From the NCBI RefSeq assembly GCF_004361815.1, contig NZ_SNWA01000002.1, forward strand, positions 3,038,001-3,102,000: 64,000 bases of DNA. The letters are read 5' to 3'. This stretch comes from Paraburkholderia sp. BL10I2N1 (GTDB lineage Bacteria > Pseudomonadota > Gammaproteobacteria > Burkholderiales > Burkholderiaceae). Both the position numbers and the translations under genes were made by a program. Every line of letters starts with the position of its first letter. Positions within the stretch are counted from its first letter, which is position 1. The notes under the pieces were generated by a model, which was not told the DNA's origin, searched no databases, and worked only from the letters and a program-made list of their open reading frames with translations. Of the stretch, positions 15,677 through 24,368 are shown one piece after another.

Positions 15677-17572
15677 TTAGCATGCTGCGTGTTTTTTGTG
15701 TTGAGCCTGGGCGGCGAGGCGGACGGCGGCGTTGGTTGCACCGTACCCGTCGTATCCGCCCCGCCGTTGCACAATCTCGAGAAAAAAACGCTGGTCCAAT
15801 TGTTCCGTATAAGCGTGGAAAAACTCACCACCGCGTTCATCGCGGTCGTACAGAATGTTGTGCCTACGCAACGTCATAAGCGTTTCATCACGTAGCGCGT
15901 AGCGAGACGAAAGGTCGTCGTAATAGTTTCCCGGAATACGCAACAGCGGCAGGCCGTCGGCGACGAACTTCGGGATGGCGCTGAAGATGTCGTTCGTGCC
16001 CAATGCGACATGGTTCAGGCCCGAGCCTCGATACATCGACAGCGATTCGGCCACCGCGGTATGCCGGTCGAGCGACGCGTTCAGCACGATACGCACCGAG
16101 CCGTCGCGGCTACGCACGGCGCGGCTGCGTACGAGACCGTACGGGTCAGGCACCAGCCAGTCCGCTTCGGCTTCGAAGCCGAACGCCGTCTTGAAGTAGA
16201 GCACCCAGGCGTTCAACGAGTCGGCCGGAAGCGACAGGCACACGTGATCGATGCCGCAGAGCGGGCCGACTTCGCTCGGTCCGTTCGTATCCGTCAGCAC
16301 GAAATCGGCTTCGAAGAGCGTGGGTTCGTCGGGTGCTTCGTCAACGAAATAGTTCAGGCTGGCGTCCGGCGCCTGCACGGCTGGCAGCACGCGTTCGTTC
16401 GGCCCGATGCGACCTGAGAACGGCGCGTAGCGAAAGCCTGCCGCGCGTTCGAAAGCAAGTTTCGCGTCGTCGACACGAAATGCCGATGCACACAGCGACA
16501 GGCCGTGCTGCATGAAGAAAGCGCTCGCGAACGAATCGGCTTCTGCGTTGAGCACGATCGACGCCGCGCCGTGCTGATACAACGCGACATCTTTCGAGCG
16601 ATGCCGCCCGGCCGGACGAAAACGCAGACGCGTGAGCCAGTCGACCAGCTGGTTGCGCGCGGTATCGTCGACGGCAAATTCGAGGAACTGGATGCCGACG
16701 TGTTCCGGCGCGGCCGGCGGTTCGTACAGCTGATGCGTTGCTGCGCCCTCACGTTTCAATGCCGCGCGTGTTTCGTCTTCCAGATAGAGCAAGGAGCGAT
16801 AGCCGTCAGCCGCGGTCGCAGCGGTCGGCGCCGCGCGGAAGCCATCGTTGAAGATCTCCAGCGACAGCGGTCCCTGATAGCCCGCTTCGATCACACGTAC
16901 CGTGAAATTCGCCAGGTCGAAGTTGCCCTGGCCTGGAAAGCAGCGGTAGTGGCGGCTCCATTCGAGCACGTCCATCGTGAGCTTCGGCGCGTCGGCGATC
17001 TGCACGAACACGATGCGGTCGCCGGGAATGGTGGCGATTTCGTCGACCGGATCGTTGATCGATAGCGTATGGAAGCTGTCGAGCACGAGCCCGAGATTCG
17101 GGTGGTTCACCGCATCGACGAGCCGGCGCGCGTGCCGGTATGAATTCACATGCCGCCCCCACGCAAGCGCCTCATAACCCGCTATGACGCCGGCTTCCTG
17201 TGCCGCGCGTGCAAGCGCGCCGAGCTGATCGACGATCAGCGCGTCGTCGCCGATCGTATCGGGCGAGACATTGCTGCAAACCAGAATGCGGTCGGTGCCC
17301 AGTTCGTGCATCAGATCGAACTTGCGCTTCACACGATCGAGGTTGCGCGCGAGGCGCTCGGCGCTGACGCCCTCGAAATCGCGGAATGGCTGGAACAGCA
17401 CGATTTTCAGACCGAGATCGGCGGCAATGCGCCGGACATCGGCTGGTGAGCCGTCGAAATACAACAGGTCGTTTTCGAAGATTTCGATGCCATCGAAGCC
17501 GGCCGTCTGAATGGCGGTCAACTTCTCTACGAGTGTCCCGCTGATGGACACGGTGGCAATCGAACGCTGCAT
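15677..17572 (-). CDS. quiC: 3-dehydroshikimate dehydratase, TIM-barrel fused to HPPD-like domain
   Basis: Protein of 631 aa that converts 3-dehydroshikimate to protocatechuate. Residues 1-280 form the sugar-phosphate isomerase/AP-endonuclease-2 type barrel (TAGFDGIEIFENDLLYF, EALAWGRHVNSYRHA, IVFVQIADAP). Residues from about 295 to 620 are a pair of VOC modules like 4-hydroxyphenylpyruvate dioxygenase (GIDHVCLSL, SGLNHVALGTNDI, FFLEIVQRRGGYDGYG). Such fusions are known dehydroshikimate dehydratases. CAGGAG precedes the ATG. It is divergent from the dehydroquinase/shikimate dehydrogenase/MFS operon, giving a quinate or shikimate to protocatechuate route. Protocatechuate ring-cleavage genes are not in the window. 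Confidence 0.9.
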   Translation of the reverse strand: MQRSIATVSISGTLVEKLTAIQTAGFDGIEIFENDLLYFDGSPADVRRIAADLGLKIVLFQPFRDFEGVSAERLARNLDRVKRKFDLMHELGTDRILVCSNVSPDTIGDDALIVDQLGALARAAQEAGVIAGYEALAWGRHVNSYRHARRLVDAVNHPNLGLVLDSFHTLSINDPVDEIATIPGDRIVFVQIADAPKLTMDVLEWSRHYRCFPGQGNFDLANFTVRVIEAGYQGPLSLEIFNDGFRAAPTAATAADGYRSLLYLEDETRAALKREGAATHQLYEPPAAPEHVGIQFLEFAVDDTARNQLVDWLTRLRFRPAGRHRSKDVALYQHGAASIVLNAEADSFASAFFMQHGLSLCASAFRVDDAKLAFERAAGFRYAPFSGRIGPNERVLPAVQAPDASLNYFVDEAPDEPTLFEADFVLTDTNGPSEVGPLCGIDHVCLSLPADSLNAWVLYFKTAFGFEAEADWLVPDPYGLVRSRAVRSRDGSVRIVLNASLDRHTAVAESLSMYRGSGLNHVALGTNDIFSAIPKFVADGLPLLRIPGNYYDDLSSRYALRDETLMTLRRHNILYDRDERGGEFFHAYTEQLDQRFFLEIVQRRGGYDGYGATNAAVRLAAQAQHKKHAAC

Positions 17573-17868
17573 GAAACGGCTCCTGCGAGGGGAAAGGGTG
17601 TGACTGACAAGAAGCAGACGGCGTACCGCGGCAGGGCGGTGTGCGCAGCGTCGTGAGCCATCGGCTACCCGTCAATTACATATCTGGACCACGGACTTTG
17701 ACACTTTATCCAGTTAGCGGCGCGATTCTATACAAACTAACTAGATGGTACAAATTCGGATAAACCCGGAAAGACATCGTGCGCGATCGAGCGCACACTG
17801 CGCTACCGTCGGGGAAGGCTGCCCGGCCTGCGGTGAGTTCCGCGTGCTTTCTTCTGGAGTGGTATTTG
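17573..17868. promoter_or_regulatory. Divergent quiC / aroQ promoter region with an inverted repeat
   Basis: 296 bp without a gene. CCAGTTAG (17710-17717) and CTAACTAG (17737-17744) form an inverted pair, seven of eight matching, spaced 19 bp apart and centred in the divergent promoter. This is a plausible operator for the TetR regulator encoded at 20636-21316. I see no other structure. Confidence 0.4.
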
Positions 17869-18324
17869 ATGAGTTTTGCTTCGGTGCTGGTCCTGAACGG
17901 ACCCAACCTCAACCTGCTCGGTACGCGCCAGCCGGCGATCTACGGCTCGGAGACGCTTGCCGACGTCGAGCAGCTTTGCCGCGAAGCCGGCAAGCGGCTG
18001 GATCTTGCAATCGATTTCCGTCAGTCGAACGCTGAGCATCAGTTGATCGACTGGCTGCACGAAGCCCGGACGACGATGCAGGGCATCGTGATCAATCCGG
18101 CGGCGTACTCGCATACATCGGTCGCCATTGCCGACGCGATCATCGCGATCGAAAAGCCGGTGATCGAAGTCCACATCTCGAACATTCACAAGCGTGAGGC
18201 TTTTCGCCATCACTCGTATGTGTCCGCGCTGGCGGAGGCGGTGATCTGCGGATGCGGCACGCAAGGCTATGTGCTCGCGCTGGAACGGATGGCCACGATA
18301 CTGAACGCAAGGAACCTGAAATGA
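17869..18324 (+). CDS. aroQ: Type II 3-dehydroquinate dehydratase
   Basis: Dodecameric dehydroquinase of 151 aa. The family signature [11 protein letters not shown] is at residues 8-18, the catalytic Tyr25 lies in PAIYG, and [18 protein letters not shown] holds the catalytic histidine and arginine region. In this context the enzyme probably works in the catabolic direction, dehydrating 3-dehydroquinate from quinate to 3-dehydroshikimate. A GGAG motif lies about 10 bases upstream of the ATG; longer in-frame extensions show no homology. Its TGA overlaps the next ATG. Confidence 0.93.
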   Translation: MSFASVLVLNGPNLNLLGTRQPAIYGSETLADVEQLCREAGKRLDLAIDFRQSNAEHQLIDWLHEARTTMQGIVINPAAYSHTSVAIADAIIAIEKPVIEVHISNIHKREAFRHHSYVSALAEAVICGCGTQGYVLALERMATILNARNLK

Positions 18325-19178
18325 GCGCGTCATCGTCTTATCTGGTTGGTCTGATCGGCTCGGGCATCGGCGGCTCGCTGAGCCCTGCGATGCACGAAGA
18401 AGAAGCGCGGCAACTCGGCTTGAGCTATGTCTATCGTCGCATCGATCTCGAAGCGTTGAAGCTCGATGCATCCGCATTGCCGGACCTGTTGCTCGCCGCC
18501 GAGCGGATGGGCTTCAACGGCCTGAACATCACCTATCCCTGCAAGCAGAGCGTGATTCCACTGCTGCACGAACTGTCGGACGATGCGCGCGCGCTGGGTG
18601 CAGTCAACACCGTGCTGCTGAAGGACGGGCGTCGCATCGGCCACAACACCGACTGGTCCGGCTTCGCGCGCGCGTTCAGGCGCGGGCTGCCGGATGTGTC
18701 GCTCGAGCGTGTGGTGCAACTGGGCGCGGGCGGCGCGGGCGCAGCCGTGGCGCATGCCGCTATGACGATGGGCGCGCGCGAGTTTACGCTGTTCGATGTC
18801 GATGCCGCGCGCGCAAGCGCACTGGCGGACGAACTGCAGAAGCGATTCCCCGCTTCAACGGTCAAGGCGGGCGGTTCGCTGCCGGAAGCAATGGCGGCCG
18901 CCACCGGCCTGATCCATGCAACCCCGACCGGCATGGCCAAGCTCCCTGGCCTGCCGTTACCGGCGGAACTACTGCACAAGGGCCTGTGGGTTGCCGATGT
19001 CGTGTACTTCCCGATTCGCACCGCGCTCCTGCAGGCTGCCGAGGCCGTGGGTTGCCGCACGCTGACGGGTGGCGGGATGGCGGTCTATCAGGCTGTCGAC
19101 GCGTTCCGGCTTTTCACCGGACTCGAGCCTGACGCCGAACGCATGTTTACGCACTTTCAGTCGCTGTTGAGCCGCTAA
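18321..19178 (+). CDS. Shikimate/quinate dehydrogenase (AroE family)
   Basis: NAD(P)-dependent oxidoreductase of 285 aa. The substrate domain shows [13 protein letters not shown] with the two substrate-binding serines, NITYPCK with the catalytic lysine, and HNTDWSGF with the catalytic Asp. The cofactor domain has [15 protein letters not shown]. The sugar end of the nucleotide site reads [12 protein letters not shown]: the acidic residue after the second strand favours NAD over NADP, as in catabolic quinate/shikimate dehydrogenases. It overlaps aroQ by 4 bp and precedes the importer by 25 bp. Confidence 0.9.
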   Translation: MSASSSYLVGLIGSGIGGSLSPAMHEEEARQLGLSYVYRRIDLEALKLDASALPDLLLAAERMGFNGLNITYPCKQSVIPLLHELSDDARALGAVNTVLLKDGRRIGHNTDWSGFARAFRRGLPDVSLERVVQLGAGGAGAAVAHAAMTMGAREFTLFDVDAARASALADELQKRFPASTVKAGGSLPEAMAAATGLIHATPTGMAKLPGLPLPAELLHKGLWVADVVYFPIRTALLQAAEAVGCRTLTGGGMAVYQAVDAFRLFTGLEPDAERMFTHFQSLLSR

Positions 19179-19203
19179 TACACTACAAAACGTGGAGACT
19201 AAA

Positions 19204-20568
19204 ATGTCGCAAAGCTCTCAAGCAACCCGGCCGGAAACTCCGGTGTCGCCACCGGCAGGATCTGCAGCCGGCGTCAGCGGGATGCGTCGTTCGAACGCGC
19301 GCTACGGCATCCTGGCGCTGCTCGCGATCGGGACGATGATCAACTACCTTGATCGCACCATTCTCGGCATCGCCGCGCCGCAGCTGACCAAAGAACTCGG
19401 CATCAGTGCGGCCGTCATGGGCGTGATTTTCTCGATGTTTTCATGGAGCTATGTGCTCGCGCAGATTCCAGGCGGACTGTTCCTCGACCGCTTCGGCAGC
19501 AAGGTCACCTATTTCCTGTCGATGACGTTCTGGTCGCTGTGCACGTTGGCGCAGGGGCTCGTGCATGGCATCGGCGGGCTGGTTGCGTTCCGTCTCGGGC
19601 TAGGGGTGTCGGAGGCGCCGTGCTTCCCGACCAATAGCCGGGTCGTCGCGACATGGTTCCCGCAAAGCGAACGCGCGATGGCGACCGGCACGTACACCGT
19701 CGGCGAATACATTGGCCTGGCGTTCTTCAGCCCGTTCCTGTTTGCGTTGATGGGCGCCTTTGGCTGGCGTTCGCTGTTCTATGTGGTGGGCGCGGTGGGC
19801 ATCGTGTTCGGCGGGATCTGGTGGATGTTCTATCGCGAGCCGTTCGATCACAAGGGCGCGAATGCGGCTGAACTCGCCTATATCGAAGAGGGTGGCGGGC
19901 TGACGCACGCGAACAAGGAATCCGGCCAGAAAAAGAAGAGCGGCTTCGAATGGCGCACGATCGGCCGCCTGCTGAAGCATCGTCAACTTACCGGCATCTG
20001 CCTTGGCCAGTTCGCCGGCAACTCGACGCTGGTGTTCTTCCTCACGTGGTTCCCGACCTATCTCGCGACCGAGCGGCACATGGGCTGGCTCAAGATCGGC
20101 TTCTTCGCAATCATGCCGTTCATTGCGGCTTCGGTCGGCGTGATGTTCGGCGGCACGTTCTCCGACTGGCTGCTGCGTCGCGGTGTCTCGCCGAACGTGG
20201 CGCGCAAGCTGCCGATCATCGCCGGCCTGCTGCTTGCCTCGACGATCATTCTGGCCAACTACGTCGACAGCAATGTCACGGTCATCGTGATCCTGTCGGT
20301 GGCGTTCTTTGCACAGGGGATGGCGGCACTCGGCTGGACGCTCGTGTCCGATATCGCACCGGACGGCCTGCTCGGCGTGACGGGGGGCATCTTCAACTTC
20401 GCGGCGAACCTGGCCGGGATCGTGACGCCGCTTGCGGTCGGCTTCATCGTTTCGGCGACGGGGTCGTTCGTCGGCGCGCTGGTGTTCATCGGCGTCGTCG
20501 CGTTGATTGGCGCGCTTTCGTATATTTTTATCGTCGGCGATATCAAGCGGATCGTGCTGACTGACTGA
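19204..20568 (+). CDS. MFS transporter, anion:cation symporter family (probable quinate/shikimate importer)
   Basis: Inner-membrane carrier of 454 aa with about 12 transmembrane helices. The motif DRTILGIAAPQLTKELGIS after helix 1 and the LDRFGSK loop between helices 2 and 3 are typical of the ACS family. GGAG precedes the ATG at 19204; an in-frame GTG at 19192 would place the start inside the ribosome binding site. It is third in the aroQ operon, so it likely imports quinate or shikimate. A strong terminator follows. Confidence 0.9.
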   Translation: MSQSSQATRPETPVSPPAGSAAGVSGMRRSNARYGILALLAIGTMINYLDRTILGIAAPQLTKELGISAAVMGVIFSMFSWSYVLAQIPGGLFLDRFGSKVTYFLSMTFWSLCTLAQGLVHGIGGLVAFRLGLGVSEAPCFPTNSRVVATWFPQSERAMATGTYTVGEYIGLAFFSPFLFALMGAFGWRSLFYVVGAVGIVFGGIWWMFYREPFDHKGANAAELAYIEEGGGLTHANKESGQKKKSGFEWRTIGRLLKHRQLTGICLGQFAGNSTLVFFLTWFPTYLATERHMGWLKIGFFAIMPFIAASVGVMFGGTFSDWLLRRGVSPNVARKLPIIAGLLLASTIILANYVDSNVTVIVILSVAFFAQGMAALGWTLVSDIAPDGLLGVTGGIFNFAANLAGIVTPLAVGFIVSATGSFVGALVFIGVVALIGALSYIFIVGDIKRIVLTD

Positions 20569-20598
20569 AGCCCATCCGCACGCTGTTTGAACCAGCAC

Positions 20599-20629
20599 AC
20601 CGGCGCGTTGCAGTATCGAACGCGCCGGT
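20599..20629. terminator. Bidirectional intrinsic terminator between MFS and TetR genes
   Basis: ACCGGCGCGTT (20599-20609) pairs perfectly with AACGCGCCGGT (20619-20629), an 11-bp stem with a 9-base loop, followed by TTGTTCC on the plus strand. It lies 30 bp after the MFS stop and 6 bp from the TetR stop, serving both convergent genes. Confidence 0.8.
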
Positions 20630-20635
20630 TTGTTC

Positions 20636-21316
20636 CTAGTTTTCCTGCTTCACAAAGCGCAATATCGCGTCGACGACCATCGCCCGATGCCGCGCCCGCA
20701 GACGCGGATGCGAGGGATCGCGACCGAACGCCGCGCCAAACGTGTGACGGTTCGCGACGCGGTGAAAGCACAGCGAACTGATCATCAGATGCAGATCGAT
20801 GGCATCGACGTCGCCGCGGAACTGTCCCGCCGCCACGCCGCGCCCGAGCAGATCTTCAATCGTTCTCACCACGCTTGCATTGCGGCTCTTGAACGTCTTC
20901 ATCTGCTCGATGTATTTCGCGCCGTGAATGTTCTCGATGTTGACGAGGCGAACGAAATCGCGATGCTTGTCGTGATAGTCGAACGTGAATTCGACGAGCT
21001 TGCGCAGGCCTTCGCGCGGATCCAGTTCATCGATGTGCAGATCCTGCTCCAGCGCGCGGATGTCGCCGTACACCTTGTCGAGCACGGCCTCGTACAACCC
21101 TTCCTTGCTGCCGAAGTAGTAGTAGAGCATGCGCTTGGTGGTGTTCGTGCGCTCCGCGATAGCATCGACGCGGGCGCCGGTGAGACCCATCGCGGAGAAT
21201 TCCTGCGTTGCGACGTCGAGGATGTTGCGCTTTGTCTCTTCGGGATCGTACTTGCGCCGGGCTTCGGACACGATGCCGTGGTTGTCGGGCTCGGCGGCCT
21301 TGCTTCCCATTTTCAT
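20636..21316 (-). CDS. TetR-family transcriptional regulator
   Basis: Repressor of 226 aa. The N-terminal DNA-binding domain reads ETKRNILDVATQEFSAMGLT then TNTTKRMLYYYFGSKEGLYEA, a textbook TetR helix-turn-helix. The C-terminal region is typical of regulators in aromatic and hydroaromatic catabolism. It lies downstream of and opposite to the quinate/shikimate operon, so control of the divergent 17573-17868 promoter is likely. The start is uncertain between two close ATGs (21316 and 21310); no clear ribosome binding site. Confidence 0.88.
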   Translation of the reverse strand: MKMGSKAAEPDNHGIVSEARRKYDPEETKRNILDVATQEFSAMGLTGARVDAIAERTNTTKRMLYYYFGSKEGLYEAVLDKVYGDIRALEQDLHIDELDPREGLRKLVEFTFDYHDKHRDFVRLVNIENIHGAKYIEQMKTFKSRNASVVRTIEDLLGRGVAAGQFRGDVDAIDLHLMISSLCFHRVANRHTFGAAFGRDPSHPRLRARHRAMVVDAILRFVKQEN

Positions 21317-21449
21317 TTTGCGTATAAGCGGCGATGACGGGTCATTCTAGCATGGCCAAATCCCCGCCAGGCGCCCCGTTAGACGCCCGTTAGACGCGGG
21401 TTTCCGGCATAAACGGGCGTTGGGCTGCGCGCTTCTGGCGCGCCTGCTT

Positions 21450-22736
21450 TCAGGATGTCTGCCTGTTCTGTGTGTTCCGCGCAGCGAGCGCGTCGCGCGT
21501 TTGCATCGTCGTATAGGTGAGCTGCGCAGCCGCGAGACCAAGCGCGCCGAAGGTGCGGGTCAATCCAAAACTGCCGAAGGCTTCGGGCACCGGCCGCTCG
21601 CCGGAGATGGCGGCCGCCAGCAGTTCGCCTGACGCGGTGGTGGGCGCCATGCCATGTCCGCCAAAGCCGACCGCGTACCAGACACCATCCGCGCTCTGGC
21701 CGATCTGCGGCATCTTGTGCCGCGCGTAGCTCATCAGGCCACCCCACGCGTAGTCGATGCGCACGTCGTGCAGTTGCGGATACACCTTCAGCAGATCGCG
21801 CCGCAGCAGGCGTGCGATCACTTCCGGCTGGCGGTCGAGCACGGAAATGCGGCCGCCCCACAGGATGCGCGTGTCGGGCAGGGGCCGGTAGTAGTCGAAA
21901 GCGAAGCGCGTGTCGTAGATTGCCGATGCGCAATCGATCGCATCCTTCAGACGCGGGCCGAGCGGTTCAGTGGCCATCACATACGTTGCGATAGGCAGCA
22001 CGGCACGCTCCACGCGTCGATAGACGTTGCGCGCATAGCCGCCACCTGCCATGACGACGTGCTTCGCGTCGATCGCGCCGTTCGCGGTTTCGACCAGAAA
22101 GCCGCTGCCTTGCCGATGAAGACCGATGACGGGCGATTGCTCGTAGACGTCGACGCCGGCGTCGACAGCGGCTCTCGCCACGCCAAGCACGTATTTCAGC
22201 GGATGGAAATGGAACGCGTTATGTTCGAGCAGGCCGCCGTGATAACGGCGCGTCTTCAGCCGCTCGGCAAGCTCCGCATTGCCCACCGGTTCCCAGTCGA
22301 CCCCGAATGACTCTTTCATCAGACGCCGCTGCGCCTCGAGGCGCGCGGGTTCATCGAACCAGTTCGCGAGGATCACGCCGGCATGCGTGTCGTCGCAGTC
22401 GATGCGATAGCGCTCGATACGCTTGCGCATCAGATCGACCGCATCGGTAGTAAGTGTGTAGAGTTCGCGCGCGCGTTGCGGGCCGAGCGCCTTTAGCAGG
22501 TCCGCGCAGTCGAGGCTATAGCCGCCGAAGACAAAGCCGCCATTGCGTCCCGACGCACCGAAGCCAACCTGCTTCGCTTCCAGCACGACTACTTCGCGCA
22601 CGCCACGCTCGACAAGACCCAGCGCAGTCGACAGGCCGGCGAGACCCGCACCGACGATACACACCTCGGCGCTGCGTTTGCCGGTCAGCGGCGGCCGTGC
22701 AGGACGGGCGACGGTTGCTTCGTAAAAGCTTTGCAT
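21450..22736 (-). CDS. FAD-dependent amine/amino-acid oxidoreductase (PuuB/DadA family)
   Basis: Flavoprotein of 428 aa. The FAD-binding motif VCIVGAGLAGLSTALGL is at residues 25-41, followed by GFGASGRNGGFVFGG, characteristic of gamma-glutamylputrescine oxidase-like enzymes, and a C-terminal GFGGHGMAPTTASG. Related enzymes oxidise secondary or primary amines. It sits 50 bp downstream of the anti-sigma factor gene on the same strand and may be part of that transcript. Substrate unknown. Confidence 0.85.
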   Translation of the reverse strand: MQSFYEATVARPARPPLTGKRSAEVCIVGAGLAGLSTALGLVERGVREVVVLEAKQVGFGASGRNGGFVFGGYSLDCADLLKALGPQRARELYTLTTDAVDLMRKRIERYRIDCDDTHAGVILANWFDEPARLEAQRRLMKESFGVDWEPVGNAELAERLKTRRYHGGLLEHNAFHFHPLKYVLGVARAAVDAGVDVYEQSPVIGLHRQGSGFLVETANGAIDAKHVVMAGGGYARNVYRRVERAVLPIATYVMATEPLGPRLKDAIDCASAIYDTRFAFDYYRPLPDTRILWGGRISVLDRQPEVIARLLRRDLLKVYPQLHDVRIDYAWGGLMSYARHKMPQIGQSADGVWYAVGFGGHGMAPTTASGELLAAAISGERPVPEAFGSFGLTRTFGALGLAAAQLTYTTMQTRDALAARNTQNRQTS

Positions 22737-22786
22737 ATGATGGGTTTTGCGGGCGCCGTATGGCGGCGCCGGTCATCTTCAGGTAA

Positions 22787-23581
22787 TCAGGAAACCGGCA
22801 GAAGTTTGCCGGTGAACACGACGGGTCCTGTCGGTCCATTCGGATTCGGCGAGCCGCCCGACGGTTCGATCGACACCGCCAGCACGGGATATTGCTGAGG
22901 CTGCTGCTCGCCGGCCGGCATCGTGGCGTCGCCGTGATCCGGCATCACCCCGAGCGACACCGGATGGCCATTCGCCGGCAAGCCCCATAGCTGCATCGAG
23001 CGGCCTGCCGGCGGCGCGGCGTCGGTGAGCCGGTGCAGCTTGACCTTCGCGTGGACTGGGTCCCACGAGATCAGCATCACCGCCTGCGCGTCCTTGTTGT
23101 CCAGCACGGCGACGTGCGAAATCTCGCTTTCAGGCTGTTGCGCAACGGTAGGCGGCGTCGGCTGGGTCGGTGAAAGCGGCAGGATGCTACGCACCGCGAG
23201 CACGAAAGCAATCGCGGCGAGTGCGGTGACACCGATCGCCCAGCCGCGCCAGAACGAAAGACTTTCAAACCATGGGCGCCGTTCGGACTGCGCGGCTGGC
23301 GTCGGACGCGCAGCTTCGGCCGCGCGCGACTCAAGCTGACGACGTGCGGCGAATCCCAGTTGTTCCTCGATGGCTTGCCAGACCCGCGTCGGCGGCGTGG
23401 CGGCGGGCCCCAGTTCGGCCATCGGCGCGAGCCGCCGTTCCCAGTCCTGCAGCGCGCCCCGGATCACCGGATCGTGGTCGGCATAGCGTTGAAACCTGCG
23501 GCGGGCGCCGCCGCGCAGCGTGCCGATCACAAATTCGGCGGCGAGGCGATCCATCAGTTCGGGATACCGATGCAGATTCAT
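22787..23581 (-). CDS. Anti-sigma factor, RskA/ChrR-like membrane protein
   Basis: Protein of 264 aa. The cytoplasmic N-terminus AAEFVIGTLRGGARRRFQ is the conserved anti-sigma contact motif of the RskA type, a single membrane helix lies near WRGWAIGVTALAAIAFVLAV, and the periplasmic part (about 140 residues) has the RskA domain ending GPTGPVVFTGKLLPVS. The start at 23581 shares one base with the sigma factor stop (TGATG), which implies coupling; an in-frame ATG upstream inside the sigma gene lacks homology. It should hold the sigma factor inactive at the membrane until a signal, which is unknown. Confidence 0.9.
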   Translation of the reverse strand: MNLHRYPELMDRLAAEFVIGTLRGGARRRFQRYADHDPVIRGALQDWERRLAPMAELGPAATPPTRVWQAIEEQLGFAARRQLESRAAEAARPTPAAQSERRPWFESLSFWRGWAIGVTALAAIAFVLAVRSILPLSPTQPTPPTVAQQPESEISHVAVLDNKDAQAVMLISWDPVHAKVKLHRLTDAAPPAGRSMQLWGLPANGHPVSLGVMPDHGDATMPAGEQQPQQYPVLAVSIEPSGGSPNPNGPTGPVVFTGKLLPVS

Positions 23582-24150
23582 CAGACACCCCCGAGACAGG
23601 TCTTGAGCTTCTGGAGGCCGCGCCGGATCCACGACTTGACGGTGCCGAGCGGCACGGTCAGAACCTCGGCGATCTCGCTATGGCTCTGGTCGCGCAGATA
23701 CGCGAGCGCCACCGCCTGCCGCTGCACCGGTTCGAGCGTTTCCATGCAGCGCGCGAGCTGGCGCGCTTCAGCACTCATCGATGACAGTTCCTCGGGGGTC
23801 GGGTCGCCTGACGCGACCAGCTCATCCAACATATCGTTCCATTCGGTTTCCGTCGCGTTGACCCGCCTCAGCTGGTCGAAGGCACGGTTTCTCACAATGG
23901 CGGACATCCACGTCATCGGCGCTGACAAGCCACGGCGGTAGTCGCCCGCGAAGCGCCAGATATTGACGAAACTGTCCTGCAGCACCTCCTCGGCCCACTC
24001 GGGTTTGCTCAATATACGGAGGGCGAGGCCAAACAGTTTCGGCGACGCGACGTCATACAGCTCCCGCAACGCCGACGCATCTTCACCGGCGACTCGCTCG
24101 AGCAAGGCGACAAGCGTTTCCGGTGTCGATTCCTGTGGGTTGGCAGTCAT
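23581..24150 (-). CDS. ECF-type RNA polymerase sigma factor (SigK-like)
   Basis: Sigma-70 family protein of 189 aa with region 2 (ALRELYDVASPKLFGLALRI, EEVLQDSFVNIWRFAGDY) and region 4 (RQAVALAYLRDQSHSEIAEVLTVPLGTVKSWIRRGLQKLK). The pair with the RskA-like anti-sigma factor is typical of ECF19-like systems of proteobacteria. The ATG at 24150 is preferred; a frame extending to a TTG at 24198 adds 16 residues without homology. Regulated promoters cannot be identified by eye. Confidence 0.9.
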   Translation of the reverse strand: MTANPQESTPETLVALLERVAGEDASALRELYDVASPKLFGLALRILSKPEWAEEVLQDSFVNIWRFAGDYRRGLSAPMTWMSAIVRNRAFDQLRRVNATETEWNDMLDELVASGDPTPEELSSMSAEARQLARCMETLEPVQRQAVALAYLRDQSHSEIAEVLTVPLGTVKSWIRRGLQKLKTCLGGV

Positions 24151-24254
24151 GGAGAGATGAGTGATGGCATGCGCGGCTATGTTACTCAACTTTTGCAAGG
24201 CGGCCTACACCGGTTCCCGGCGACGAGGGCACGGGACCGAAGCCACGGTCATAA

Positions 24255-24293
24255 GGTCAGACCAATCAAGTGATGTTATAAATTGGCTTGACC
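24255..24293. promoter_or_regulatory. Composite inverted repeat in the alcohol dehydrogenase promoter
   Basis: The arm GGTCAGACCAAT (24255-24266) is matched at 10 of 12 positions by ATTGGCTTGACC (24282-24293) as an inverted repeat with a 15-base centre. The left arm itself contains GGTCAGACC, a perfect dyad very like the TGGTCnGACCA core of FadR/GntR operators. A TATAAA (24277-24282) lies at the end of the centre, so a bound regulator would cover the promoter. It is 76 bp upstream of the dehydrogenase start. Confidence 0.5.
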
Positions 24294-24368
24294 AGATTGC
24301 CGGGTTCTCGCTAAATTGCCTTCGTCATCGATTCGCGACCGGCCCGTGTCCGGTCATCAAGGAATGCC

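Noticed and set aside
14487..15680. 397-residue plus-strand open frame opposite the porin
   Set aside because: Antisense to a porin with signal peptide and C-terminal Phe; product is valine/arginine-rich low-complexity.
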